Of a stretch of 64,000 nucleotides of DNA, positions 26,477-35,429 are shown in pieces (positions within the stretch are counted from its first letter, which is position 1; each line of letters begins with the position of its first letter). The stretch is from Parabacteroides acidifaciens (GTDB lineage: Bacteria; Bacteroidota; Bacteroidia; Bacteroidales; Tannerellaceae). The stretch lies in assembly GCF_003363715.1 (NCBI RefSeq), contig NZ_QREV01000019.1, positions 1 to 64,000 on the forward strand. Direction: 5' to 3'. The position numbers were made by a program, and so were the translations under genes. The notes under the pieces are model-generated. The model saw nothing but the letters and a program-made list of their open reading frames with translations, did not search any database and was not told the origin of the DNA.

Positions 26477-27627
26477 GAAAGATATGCGTTATAACCGGCA
26501 GTCGGGCTGAGTATGGTTTACTAAGTGGCCTTATGAAGCAAATAGATGAATCTGAAGATTTAAAACTACAGGTCATCGCAACCAATATGCACCTTTCTCC
26601 TGAATTTGGCTTGACATACAAAGAAATCGAGAAAGACGGTTTTGTTATCGATAAACGGGTTGAGATGCTGCTTTCGTCGGATACATCGAGTGCCACGGCT
26701 AAATCCGTAGGGTTAGGCATGATTGGTTTTGCCGATGCCTATGAAGACTTGCGTCCTGACTTGATTGTTGTTTTGGGCGATCGGTATGAAATATTGGCAG
26801 CCGTTTCTGCTGCCTTGTTTTTTAAGATTCCTGTGGCCCACCTGCACGGAGGGGAGATTACGGAAGGCGCCTATGACGATGCGATCCGCCATGCGATTAC
26901 CAAGATGAGCCATTTGCATTTCACATCGACGGAAGAATATCGGAAAAGGGTGATCCAGTTGGGAGAAAGCCCGGATCGGGTGTTTAATGTAGGGGCTATC
27001 GGAGTTGAAAATATAAAAAAAGGTTCTTTCCTTTCGAAAGAGGAATTGGAGAATAGTTTGGGTTTTAAATTAGGCGACAAGTCTCTGCTTGTCACGTTCC
27101 ATCCCGTGACTTTGGAAACGTGTACGGCGCGGGAACAATGCGACAATTTGTTGGAAGTCTTGGCAAGGCATCCGGAATATCGGATTCTTTTTACACTCCC
27201 GAATTCGGATACGGACGGGCGTGTCATAATAGACTGCATAAAAGATTTTGTAGCAAAGAATGAAGACCGGGCAATCGCTTTTAAGTCTTTAGGCAAGCTT
27301 CGTTATCTTTCCGCATTGAAATATGTCTCTGCTGCGATTGGTAATTCTTCGAGCGGCATTTTGGAAGTTTCGAGTTTCGGAATACCGACTCTGGATATCG
27401 GAGACCGTCAAAAGGGGCGTATTGCTGCAAAAAGCGTGGTGCACTGCGGAACGTCGACGGAAGAAATAGAACAGGGTTTTAGATTAATTTTCTCTGAAAC
27501 TATTCAATCAGCTTCAAAATTGCGGAGTAATCCGTATGAAAAGGAGGGGACTACAGACATGATTGTTTCTCAGTTGAAAACTTATCCATTGGAAAACCTG
27601 ATTCAAAAATCATTTTATAATTTGTAA
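26473..27627 (+). CDS. legG: Hydrolysing NDP-sugar 2-epimerase LegG (NeuC family)
   Basis: A 384-aa GT-B-fold epimerase that removes the nucleotide and inverts C2. Motifs: CVITGSRAEYGLLSGLMKQI, VVLGDRYEILAAVSAALFFK, HLHGGEITEGAYDDAIRHA (catalytic acidic residues) and IGNSSSGILEVSSFGIPTLD. The length is normal for NeuC/LegG. It overlaps legI by ATGA and is 1 bp from ptmE. In pathway order it acts before LegI. Confidence 0.92.
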   Translation: MRKICVITGSRAEYGLLSGLMKQIDESEDLKLQVIATNMHLSPEFGLTYKEIEKDGFVIDKRVEMLLSSDTSSATAKSVGLGMIGFADAYEDLRPDLIVVLGDRYEILAAVSAALFFKIPVAHLHGGEITEGAYDDAIRHAITKMSHLHFTSTEEYRKRVIQLGESPDRVFNVGAIGVENIKKGSFLSKEELENSLGFKLGDKSLLVTFHPVTLETCTAREQCDNLLEVLARHPEYRILFTLPNSDTDGRVIIDCIKDFVAKNEDRAIAFKSLGKLRYLSALKYVSAAIGNSSSGILEVSSFGIPTLDIGDRQKGRIAAKSVVHCGTSTEEIEQGFRLIFSETIQSASKLRSNPYEKEGTTDMIVSQLKTYPLENLIQKSFYNL

Positions 27628-27628
27628 T

Positions 27629-28669
27629 ATGGATGCAAACTCAAAATATATTATAGATGAAAATCTAAATATCGGGGAGGCTTTAGTTTCATTGAATCAA
27701 CTATCCAATGATATCTTAACTCTGTTTGTCGTAGACGGTCAGGGGAGAATGGTCGGTTCGTTGACAGATGGAGATATTCGCCGGTGCCTGATTAAAGGGG
27801 TTACATTGGATGCTCCTGTTTCTTTGGCCATGAATCGAAATTTCCATTATTTACAATATGGCAATATTTCTATTGATGAAATAAAAACGCTAAAATCGAA
27901 GAAGATAGTCTTATTGCCCTATTTGGATTGTGATAAGCATATAATTAAAATATATAACCTTCAGAAACAGAAGTCTATTTTACCGGTAGATGCGGTTTTA
28001 ATGGCGGGAGGAAAAGGATTGCGTTTACGTCCGTTGACGGAGACAGTCCCCAAGCCATTGTTGAAGGTTGGCAATAAACCGATTATCGATTATAATATAG
28101 ATCGTTTGATCGAATACGGTGTCGATCATATTTCAATAACCGTAAATTATTTAAAGGAACAGATTGAGTCGTATATAGCCGAATCCCGTGTGGATTCCAA
28201 CATACGTTGTGTTCGCGAACCACAGTATTTAGGAACGATAGGGTCGATCAGGTTTGTAGAACATTTTCATCATGATACGGTATTGGTGATGAATTCGGAT
28301 TTATTTACAAATATAAATTACGAAGATTTCTTCTCTCATTTTTCAGAGCATCAGGCTGATATGTCTGTGGCTGCAGTGCCTTACTCTGTTTCGGTTCCGT
28401 ATGGGATATTTGATTTGGAAGGGCGGGAGATTAGAGGCATAAAAGAAAAGCCGACATTCAATTATTATGCTAATGCAGGCATATACTTGATAAAGAAAGA
28501 TTTATTGGAACTTATTCCTTCAAATACGTTTTTTGATGCGACGGATTTCCTTAATCTGTTAATCTCGAAGGGCTATAAAGTCATACGTTATCCTATTACC
28601 GGCTATTGGCTGGATATCGGTAAGTTTGAAGATTTTGATAAAGCTCAGGAATTAGTAAACCATTTATAA
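27629..28669 (+). CDS. ptmE: Glucosamine-1-phosphate guanylyltransferase, PtmE type (CBS pair plus nucleotidyltransferase)
   Basis: A 346-aa protein. An N-terminal CBS-domain pair (about 1-118; FVVDGQGRMVGSLTDGDIRR) is joined to a nucleotidyltransferase (about 120-346; VLMAGGKGLRLRPLTETVPK, NSDLFTNINYEDF). In Campylobacter, PtmE makes GDP-glucosamine, which feeds the GDP-sugar route to legionaminate and explains its place among leg genes. The other upstream steps (GlcN-6-P, GlcN-1-P) would use housekeeping GlmS and GlmM, which are not in the window. Confidence 0.9.
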   Translation: MDANSKYIIDENLNIGEALVSLNQLSNDILTLFVVDGQGRMVGSLTDGDIRRCLIKGVTLDAPVSLAMNRNFHYLQYGNISIDEIKTLKSKKIVLLPYLDCDKHIIKIYNLQKQKSILPVDAVLMAGGKGLRLRPLTETVPKPLLKVGNKPIIDYNIDRLIEYGVDHISITVNYLKEQIESYIAESRVDSNIRCVREPQYLGTIGSIRFVEHFHHDTVLVMNSDLFTNINYEDFFSHFSEHQADMSVAAVPYSVSVPYGIFDLEGREIRGIKEKPTFNYYANAGIYLIKKDLLELIPSNTFFDATDFLNLLISKGYKVIRYPITGYWLDIGKFEDFDKAQELVNHL

Positions 28670-28676
28670 TTGAATA

Positions 28677-29363
28677 ATGAGATTGTTGTATTTGATACCG
28701 GCGAGAGGGGGAAGTAAAGGTATTCCTCATAAAAATATAAAACAGTTATCGGGAAAGCCTTTAATTGCCTATTCGATTGATGTGGCCCGTCAGTTGACGG
28801 ACGACAGTAATATCTGTGTCTCGACCGACGACGATGAAATTATACGGGTTGTTACATCTTATGGTCTGGCAGTTCCGTTTAAAAGACCTGATTATCTTGC
28901 GACAGATTCAGCCGGTACATACGAGGTCATTTTGCATGCAATCGATTTTTATGAGAACTTAGGGGTTCACTATGATGCGGTAGTCCTTTTGCAACCGACT
29001 TCTCCACTGCGGACTGCCCGGCAGGTAACGGAAGCTATCGGGTTATATGATAAATCTGTTGATGCCGTTGTTTCCGTATGCGAATCCCCTCAAAATCCAT
29101 ATTATAATTTATTCGAGGAAAACAGGGATGGGTATCTTCGTATCTCAAAGGGCGATGGCGCTTTTAGAAGACGCCAGGATACTCCTTCTGTCTGGATGTT
29201 TAACGGGGCTATTTATGTTTTTAATGTAGAATCATTGCGTAAGGGGTATTTCGATAGTTTTAAGAAAATACGTAAATATGTTATGCCACTGGATATGTCA
29301 GTCGATTTAGATACCCTTACAGATTGGATGTATCTGGAAGCTGTAATGAATAAAGGAAAGTAG
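28677..29363 (+). CDS. legF: CMP-N,N'-diacetyllegionaminate synthase LegF (NeuA family)
   Basis: A 228-aa cytidylyltransferase that activates the nonulosonic acid with CTP. It has the family start LIPARGGSKGIPHKNIKQL, NICVSTDDDEI, VVLLQPTSPLRTARQVTEA and a C-terminal DMSVDLDTLTDW metal-binding stretch. It is the last of seven contiguous pathway genes. The next gene, a flippase, begins 1 bp after its stop. Confidence 0.93.
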   Translation: MRLLYLIPARGGSKGIPHKNIKQLSGKPLIAYSIDVARQLTDDSNICVSTDDDEIIRVVTSYGLAVPFKRPDYLATDSAGTYEVILHAIDFYENLGVHYDAVVLLQPTSPLRTARQVTEAIGLYDKSVDAVVSVCESPQNPYYNLFEENRDGYLRISKGDGAFRRRQDTPSVWMFNGAIYVFNVESLRKGYFDSFKKIRKYVMPLDMSVDLDTLTDWMYLEAVMNKGK

Positions 29364-29364
29364 C

Positions 29365-30624
29365 ATGTCTTTTGCTTTGATAAATAAGATACGGACTAAT
29401 ACATTGTTCAGGAACGGAACGTTATTCGCTTTCTTCTCTTTTCTGAATAGTGGCATCGGCTTCTTACTGTTATTGGTATTAGCCAGCTTTATCCCCCCTT
29501 CCGAATATGGGGAGCTGAACCTGTTTAATACGTTTGTGACATTGTTGGCTATTTTTATTTCATTGAATGCGACGGGTATTATCGCTGTCGATTTTTTTTC
29601 TGCAGAGAAAACGCAACTTCGGCGGATGTTAAGTACGGTTTTATGCCTGTCTTCCGCTTCATTTCTTGTTTTTTCATTACTGCTCTTGTCCTTTTCCTCT
29701 TTTTTTGAACGGATAATCGGATTGTCTGCTGAGTATCAATGGTTGGGGCTGTTGGTTTGCTATATGCAAGTCTTTTCCACTGTTAATCTGGATATTTGGC
29801 GTTTGGAAGAAAATCCTCTTTCCTATGGAATATATAGTGTCTCAACAGTTCTTGCAAACTTTATCTTGACTTTAATTCTGGTTATTGGCTTCCATTGGGG
29901 GTGGTTGGGACGAGTGTACGCACAGGTTGCCGTCAGTATGCTGTTCTTTTTCGTCAGTATCTATTTCCTGATAAGAAGGGGCTATCTCCAAAGGCTGATA
30001 CCAAATAAAGAAACCGTAAAGTCTGCTTTGGCTTTCGGTATCCCATTGATCCCTCATAGCGCTTCCGCCTGGATTCGTCAAGGCTTGGATCGGTATGTGA
30101 TTAATTACTTTTATATGGCTGCCCAAGTCGGAATATACAGCTTCGCTTATAATTTTGCTAATATTATTCAGATTATAGGCTTGGCTTTTAATGCGACAAA
30201 CTCGGTATATATATATAAGAACCTTGCCAATATAGAGGCGGATACATCCAGCCGTTTATTGAAGCAGACTAAAGTCATGACTTTGTTTTTTGCAATTGTT
30301 ACATTATGTGTTTATGTCGGAACTTCTATCTTTATACCGGTATTTGTTCCTAAATATAAAGATGCAGTACCCTATCTGTTCCCGTTATGCATGGGCGCTT
30401 TTTTCCAATGTGTATATTATTTGTTTGTGAATTATCTGTTCTATTATAAGAAGACAAAAAAACTAATGTATATAACATTTTCAATGTCTCTCTTTCATGT
30501 GCTGCTATCCGTGTTGCTAACGCGGTATTCGGTGATGTACACGGCTTATGTAACGATGATTGTAAACATGATGATTACTTTAGGCGTATTTTTATACAGT
30601 CGTCGTATATATAAACTGATATGA
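29365..30624 (+). CDS. wzx: Wzx-type oligosaccharide flippase
   Basis: A 419-aa polytopic membrane protein of the polysaccharide-biosynthesis (MATE-like) superfamily with about 12 hydrophobic helices. It opens NGTLFAFFSFLNSGIGFLLL and PSEYGELNLFNTFV, as Wzx proteins do. The family moves undecaprenyl-PP-linked repeat units across the inner membrane. Its place between the sugar-activation genes and the transferase/polymerase genes supports this. Base composition becomes clearly AT-rich from here to about 37 kb, common in horizontally exchanged glycan genes. Confidence 0.9.
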   Translation: MSFALINKIRTNTLFRNGTLFAFFSFLNSGIGFLLLLVLASFIPPSEYGELNLFNTFVTLLAIFISLNATGIIAVDFFSAEKTQLRRMLSTVLCLSSASFLVFSLLLLSFSSFFERIIGLSAEYQWLGLLVCYMQVFSTVNLDIWRLEENPLSYGIYSVSTVLANFILTLILVIGFHWGWLGRVYAQVAVSMLFFFVSIYFLIRRGYLQRLIPNKETVKSALAFGIPLIPHSASAWIRQGLDRYVINYFYMAAQVGIYSFAYNFANIIQIIGLAFNATNSVYIYKNLANIEADTSSRLLKQTKVMTLFFAIVTLCVYVGTSIFIPVFVPKYKDAVPYLFPLCMGAFFQCVYYLFVNYLFYYKKTKKLMYITFSMSLFHVLLSVLLTRYSVMYTAYVTMIVNMMITLGVFLYSRRIYKLI

Positions 30625-30649
30625 TTTGTTGAATTTAATATAATATTCT

Positions 30650-31654
30650 ATGCATAAATATTCTACCCCCCGTTTTTCGAGGGTTTGTATAGTCGATACG
30701 GTTTATTCATTGTTTATTTATTTGTTGATCAGTAGTAAAGAAGAAACGGATCATACATTTTTCTTCTTTTCGGATGGGATCGATGCCTCGATAAGAAATA
30801 GGTTCCCTAACCATTATTACATCCCTTCCAAAGATTTCCCAAAGCGTAACTTTATATCAAGGCTTTGGCTTCGTCTGAAGTTGAGATTGGTCGCCCCTTT
30901 TAAGTGGCCTTTTTTATCATCAGCTGATTTATATGGGCATGACCATCTTTGTTTTACCCCCTCCTTGACCGGAAATAGAAAAATGACTGTCTTGGAGGAT
31001 GGCATGGGCAATTATTGTGATAATCCTTTTGGATTTGTCGAGTATTCGGGTATCGAACTTTTAATCAGGAATCTCTTATTTGGCCCATTGTCGACAAAGA
31101 GGCCGTTAGGTAAATCCTCCTATGCGGAGAAGGTTATCCTGACAGGAATGAAAAGTATTCCGGAAGAATTAAAACAAAAAGCAATTCTTATCGATCTGCC
31201 TCAGATGTGGGACGCTTTGGAGGAAAGTGAAAAAGGGCGGATTTGCTGTCTTTTTTCCATTGACTTTGCGATGCTGAAAGAGCTTTCTCAGAAAGATACA
31301 GTTCTTTTCACACAGCCCTTTGCAGATGAAATAACGCTTGACGAGCTCATTGGTATTTATCGTAAGATGCTGGAGAATGTGGACAAAGACAAACTTCTCA
31401 TCAAGAGACATCCTCGTGATATGGTTGATTATAAGACCGCTTTTCCCGGTGTGTGTGTATTTGATAAACCGATACCGATGGAACTGTTGACGTTATTAGG
31501 TGTGCGGTTTAAGGATGCCTATACAATAAGTTCAACCGCAGTACTTTTACTGCCTCCAACTGTTAAGATTCATTTTTCCGGTCATGCCGTGCATCCGGGA
31601 CTATTGGAAAAATATGGAGATATTCAGATCGGGAATTTGAAAGGTAATAAATGA
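30650..31654 (+). CDS. GT52-like glycosyltransferase, candidate legionaminyltransferase
   Basis: A 334-aa protein resembling the GT52 sialyltransferase family: CIVDTVYSLFIYLLIS at the N-terminus, the acidic VLEDGMGNY motif, KLLIKRHPRD (His-Pro) and TISSTAVLLLPP near the end. GT52 enzymes move sialic acid from CMP donors. In a locus that makes CMP-legionaminate the obvious role is adding legionaminic acid to the glycan; that step is inference. It begins 25 bp after wzx. A noncoding gap with a promoter follows. Confidence 0.78.
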   Translation: MHKYSTPRFSRVCIVDTVYSLFIYLLISSKEETDHTFFFFSDGIDASIRNRFPNHYYIPSKDFPKRNFISRLWLRLKLRLVAPFKWPFLSSADLYGHDHLCFTPSLTGNRKMTVLEDGMGNYCDNPFGFVEYSGIELLIRNLLFGPLSTKRPLGKSSYAEKVILTGMKSIPEELKQKAILIDLPQMWDALEESEKGRICCLFSIDFAMLKELSQKDTVLFTQPFADEITLDELIGIYRKMLENVDKDKLLIKRHPRDMVDYKTAFPGVCVFDKPIPMELLTLLGVRFKDAYTISSTAVLLLPPTVKIHFSGHAVHPGLLEKYGDIQIGNLKGNK

Positions 31655-31683
31655 TTTCCAATCCTAAAGAGTCGTTGCTTTTG

Positions 31684-31714
31684 TTGCGGGAGTCCCGATA
31701 AAGTAGTACATTTG
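31684..31714 (+). promoter_or_regulatory. Internal promoter in the polysaccharide locus
   Basis: TTG (31684-31686), a 20-bp spacer and TACATTTG (31707-31714) fit the Bacteroidetes consensus very well, in the 164-bp gap before the acyltransferase gene. It would give a leader of about 95 nt and split the locus into two transcription units. Confidence 0.7.
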
Positions 31715-31818
31715 TCAACAGGCAGTAATCGAATCATTGCTGTTTAAGACGAAAGTGGAGGCGCTCTAAATATAAATCATTCTTTTGGCAAAGAGATTAA
31801 AACAACTATCATAGCATT

Positions 31819-32871
31819 ATGTACGATATTTTATTAACCTCGTTGATCCTTTTGTTTTTGTTATTCGCGGCTTTGTGGCAAAGTAGAAGTGGTGATGAGA
31901 AGAATTTCTTCTCTAAAGATTATACAAATACATTGAAGGGTTTGTGTGCGATTGTGGTACTGCTCGTACATGTAGATCCGTCCTATCAGAATCCCCTTCA
32001 GGACGGTGTCGGAAGTTTTGCTTATGTCGCAGTTACTTTATTCTTTTTCATTTCTGCTTATGGCATGCAGTTAAGTGTGGAAGGGAAGCCCGGATATTTA
32101 AAGCATTTTTGGCGGAACAGGTTGGTGAGCCTTCTTATACCCTGTTTTCTGATTAATTTGTTTGCGTTCGCATATCAAATGGGAATCTTGAATAATAAGA
32201 GTTTAGCTGTCCTTGTTGAAATCAATGGATATGTAAAGGTTTTACTTCAATATTGTTTGTTATTCTATTGTGTGATGATGCTTGGCAAATGGTTAAAGGT
32301 GGAGAAGACTTGGATTACGGACGGTTTGCTTATTGCTGGCGTAGTAGGTTCGAGCCTGTATCTTTATTTTAGCGAAGGAGGTGATGGCGCAAATGTTTCG
32401 GGATGGTGCTATGAACGCTATGGGCTGGTATGGGGATTGTTGTTATATCGCTTTTTCCCTCGGGCTTTAACTTGGTTCAATGCGCAACGGCTTGTCAAAA
32501 TTATAGCCTTTTCGTTCTTGAGCGCTCTCCTGGGCTTACTTTATCTGAAGTTCAAAACCGATTGGTTTTATGGAGAGTATCTGTTGAAAGTGCTTCTTGG
32601 CATATCTATAATTACTCTTTTGTTTTTGGTCTCTCAAAAAAGAATTTTCGGCAATAGAGTAGGGAGATTCCTGGGCGATATATCTTTTGAGATTTATTTA
32701 TCGCATGGGCTTATAATGGGGATATTGGCCTATTTCTGTCCATCGTTAAGGAGCGGAACCTTTCTCATCCTCTCGGTTGTTATGACGGTTCTTTTCAGTT
32801 GGCTGGTTCATGAGATTGCAAAACGGCTTGTTTCGTTGTTAAGAGCCAAAGAAATAGGGCGTAAAGCATAA
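31819..32871 (+). CDS. Membrane acyltransferase (acyltransferase 3 / OafA-like)
   Basis: A 350-aa polytopic protein with about 10 membrane helices. The family start is recognisable: NTLKGLCAIVVLLVHVDPSY (catalytic-type His) and VAVTLFFFISAYGMQLS, then FWRNRLVSLLIPCF. Such proteins O-acetylate or otherwise acylate surface glycans from the membrane. It is the first gene after the internal promoter. The acceptor is unknown; the locus glycan is the likely target. Confidence 0.85.
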   Translation: MYDILLTSLILLFLLFAALWQSRSGDEKNFFSKDYTNTLKGLCAIVVLLVHVDPSYQNPLQDGVGSFAYVAVTLFFFISAYGMQLSVEGKPGYLKHFWRNRLVSLLIPCFLINLFAFAYQMGILNNKSLAVLVEINGYVKVLLQYCLLFYCVMMLGKWLKVEKTWITDGLLIAGVVGSSLYLYFSEGGDGANVSGWCYERYGLVWGLLLYRFFPRALTWFNAQRLVKIIAFSFLSALLGLLYLKFKTDWFYGEYLLKVLLGISIITLLFLVSQKRIFGNRVGRFLGDISFEIYLSHGLIMGILAYFCPSLRSGTFLILSVVMTVLFSWLVHEIAKRLVSLLRAKEIGRKA

Positions 32872-32912
32872 TAAATAGATAAGAAAAACGTTTTTGTAAC
32901 AAACTGGATATA

Positions 32913-34154
32913 ATGGTACAAGACTTTATAAATAAAAACTTTAGCCGGTTACTAATATTCACTCTCATATTCGGAGTGATTCTGTATGATACAATTGGAT
33001 TTGATTACACGGATGAGCTGTGTTCTTTATTGCTGTTTGTCTTATTTCTCAAATATGTTTTTTCCACTCCGCATTGGGAAGTAAACAAGATGTTTTTGGT
33101 GACTACGGCTGTCTTTCTTTTTTATCTGTGCTATTCTTTTTATATAGGGAGTAATAGCAAAGCCGCTATAATTACTGATTTTGTCGTACAATACAAACCC
33201 TATCTCGGCTTTTTCTGTGTTTATGCAATCAAACCTGTAGTATCTCCAACCTACAAGAAATTGATATGCGAAATATGTATTGTTCTTGGCATTTACCTGT
33301 TAGGGGTGGGAATTGCATATCAAATATCTCCAACCAATCTTAATTACATATCGATGCATCCATCCCGGTTGGCGACTTCAGTTTCGATTATCAGTCTTTT
33401 GTATCTGTATTGCAGTGACTTCACCCAAAGGGATAAAGCAATATTTATATTATTGATGGTGGTCGGATTATTATCCGAGCGTTCCAAATTTTATGGATTC
33501 TTTATTATTTGTGTTGCAATGATCCTATTTGTAAAGCCGTCATTTAAGTTTAAGCTGAATATAAAAAATATCATTTTGTGCTCTATTGTCCTTGCACTGG
33601 TTTTATTTTTTACTTACAAAAAGATGAATATCTATTTTATTAGCGGAGGAGACTTTTTGGGTGATGATGAAAAGATACAAGACTCTATTGCACGGGCGGC
33701 ACTCTATTTCTATGCGCCTGATATTTTGTCCGACTATTTCCCTTTTGGGTCCGGATTCGGATCTTATGCGACTTACGCGTCCAGTGTATATTATTCGCCA
33801 TTATATAATCACTATGGGATGGATGGAATATATGGATTAAGTAAACATTTTGGCTCTTTTATCGCAGATACATATTATCCGGCATTGGCTCAGTTTGGAT
33901 ATGTCGGTATTTGTTTATTTTTCCTGTTTTGGGGAAACTTGGCGCTAAAAGCATTGAGGAGCCATAAATTTGCGTATAAAGAGGCATTAATGGCGTTGAT
34001 GATTATTCTCTTTTTCATGATCGAATGTACTACCGATTCTACAATAACACACAATCGTGGATTATTTATGATGGTGCTCTTGGGGCTTTTGTTCTCAGAC
34101 ATAAGGCATATAGTAGCGCAAGATAAGAATAAAAAAATATTGTCCTCAAAATAA
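32913..34154 (+). CDS. wzy: Wzy-like O-antigen/capsule polymerase
   Basis: A 413-aa hydrophobic protein with about 11 membrane helices and one larger periplasmic loop (about 230-320; FPFGSGFGSYATYASSVYYS, ADTYYPALAQFGYVG). This matches the O-antigen polymerase/ligase-like fold; sequence conservation in this family is always low, so the call rests on topology and context (flippase and chain-length genes in the same locus). Strongly AT-rich. A short intergenic gap (41 bp) precedes it and 5 bp follow. Confidence 0.8.
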   Translation: MVQDFINKNFSRLLIFTLIFGVILYDTIGFDYTDELCSLLLFVLFLKYVFSTPHWEVNKMFLVTTAVFLFYLCYSFYIGSNSKAAIITDFVVQYKPYLGFFCVYAIKPVVSPTYKKLICEICIVLGIYLLGVGIAYQISPTNLNYISMHPSRLATSVSIISLLYLYCSDFTQRDKAIFILLMVVGLLSERSKFYGFFIICVAMILFVKPSFKFKLNIKNIILCSIVLALVLFFTYKKMNIYFISGGDFLGDDEKIQDSIARAALYFYAPDILSDYFPFGSGFGSYATYASSVYYSPLYNHYGMDGIYGLSKHFGSFIADTYYPALAQFGYVGICLFFLFWGNLALKALRSHKFAYKEALMALMIILFFMIECTTDSTITHNRGLFMMVLLGLLFSDIRHIVAQDKNKKILSSK

Positions 34155-34159
34155 TTCTT

Positions 34160-35341
34160 ATGGCAAGAATACTTGTAGCGAATAAATTCTATTATCCAAG
34201 AGGGGGAGATTGTATTTATACGATCGACTTGGTTGGATTATTACAATCCCATGGTCATGATGTCGCGGTTTTTGCCATGCAGCATCCGGAGACATTGCAA
34301 ACGCCATGGAATAAATATTTTCCGGAAGAGGTTAAGTTCGGGATGGGAGTGAGCTCTTTTAAAGCGGTTATGCGTCCATTCGGAACGGCTGATGTCATAC
34401 AAAAATTCAATGCCTTATTGGATGACTTCAAACCGGATATTGTCCATTTGAATAATATTCATTCGCAGCTTTCTCCTGTTATTGCGGAACTGGCGCATAG
34501 CCGGGGAATCAAAGTCTTTTGGACATTGCATGATTATAAATTGCTTTGTCCTCGTTATGACTGTTTACAAAATGGAACGATTTGCGAACAGTGTTTGGAT
34601 AATCTGCATAATGTGGTAAAATATAAATGTCTTAAACATTCATATATAGCGAGTTCTATTGCGTATCTGGAAGCCAGGAAATGGAACCGGGACAGGCTGG
34701 AGAAATGTACGGACCAGTTTATTGCTCCGAGCCAGTTCATGTTGGGAAAAATGAAGTCAGGAGGATTTTCCTCTTCAAAGATTACCCAGCTCTATCATTT
34801 TGTGGATAAAAAGAAATACGTGAATGTTGATTATAACAAAGAGGACTACTATTGTTATGTCGGACGTTTGTCTTCCGAAAAGGGAGTTACGACTTTAATA
34901 GAAGCAGCCAATCAGTTGCCATATAAATTAAAAATCGTAGGAGATGGCCCTTTGAAAGACGAACTGGCTGCTAAGGTAAATAAGGATGCACCGATTGACT
35001 TTTTGGGCTTTAAATCATGGGAGGAAGTAAAAACGATTGTAAGTAAAGCTCGTTTTATAGTTGTTCCTTCGGAATGGTATGAAGTTTTAGGACTTGTAAT
35101 CATAGAAGCGGAATGTGTAGGAACTCCGATATTGGGAGCACGCATTGGTGCGATTCCGGAACTGATAGAAGAAAATGTAAACGGTATGCATTTTGAAAGT
35201 CGGAACGTTTCTGATTTATCAGGGAAAATAACCGAGATGTTCAATGCTTCCTTTGACTACCAGGCTATTGCAGAGAGAGCACAAAAAAAATTAAGCGCAG
35301 AAACATATTATGAGCATCTCATAAAAGTGTATGGTTTATAA
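34160..35341 (+). CDS. Glycosyltransferase family 4
   Basis: A 393-aa retaining GT-B enzyme. N-terminal acceptor domain: ANKFYYPRGGDCIYTIDLV. A Cys-rich insert (about 130-160; LLCPRYDC, ICEQC, KCLKHS) occurs in many capsule-locus GT4 proteins. The C-terminal donor domain has YVGRLSSEKGVTTLIEA and the E-x7-E motif in EVLGLVIIEAECVG. It probably acts at the cytoplasmic face on the lipid-linked repeat. Donor and linkage cannot be read. An 88-bp gap with a CTTACAA/TTGTAAG dyad (35375-35410) follows. Confidence 0.9.
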   Translation: MARILVANKFYYPRGGDCIYTIDLVGLLQSHGHDVAVFAMQHPETLQTPWNKYFPEEVKFGMGVSSFKAVMRPFGTADVIQKFNALLDDFKPDIVHLNNIHSQLSPVIAELAHSRGIKVFWTLHDYKLLCPRYDCLQNGTICEQCLDNLHNVVKYKCLKHSYIASSIAYLEARKWNRDRLEKCTDQFIAPSQFMLGKMKSGGFSSSKITQLYHFVDKKKYVNVDYNKEDYYCYVGRLSSEKGVTTLIEAANQLPYKLKIVGDGPLKDELAAKVNKDAPIDFLGFKSWEEVKTIVSKARFIVVPSEWYEVLGLVIIEAECVGTPILGARIGAIPELIEENVNGMHFESRNVSDLSGKITEMFNASFDYQAIAERAQKKLSAETYYEHLIKVYGL

Positions 35342-35429
35342 ACTGTACACAAGAAGTTTTTTTAATTAACTTGTCTTACAATACAGAATAGATTATCTTC
35401 GTTTTGTAAGAAAGAAACAATAAAAGCAA

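Noticed and set aside
22718-29363. Sialic acid (Neu5Ac) or pseudaminic acid operon
   Set aside because: The 4,6-dehydratase/aminotransferase/acetyltransferase trio plus PtmE goes beyond the Neu5Ac route, and the NeuB/NeuC-like members and LegB-type dehydratase fit legionaminate better than the PseB/PseI set.
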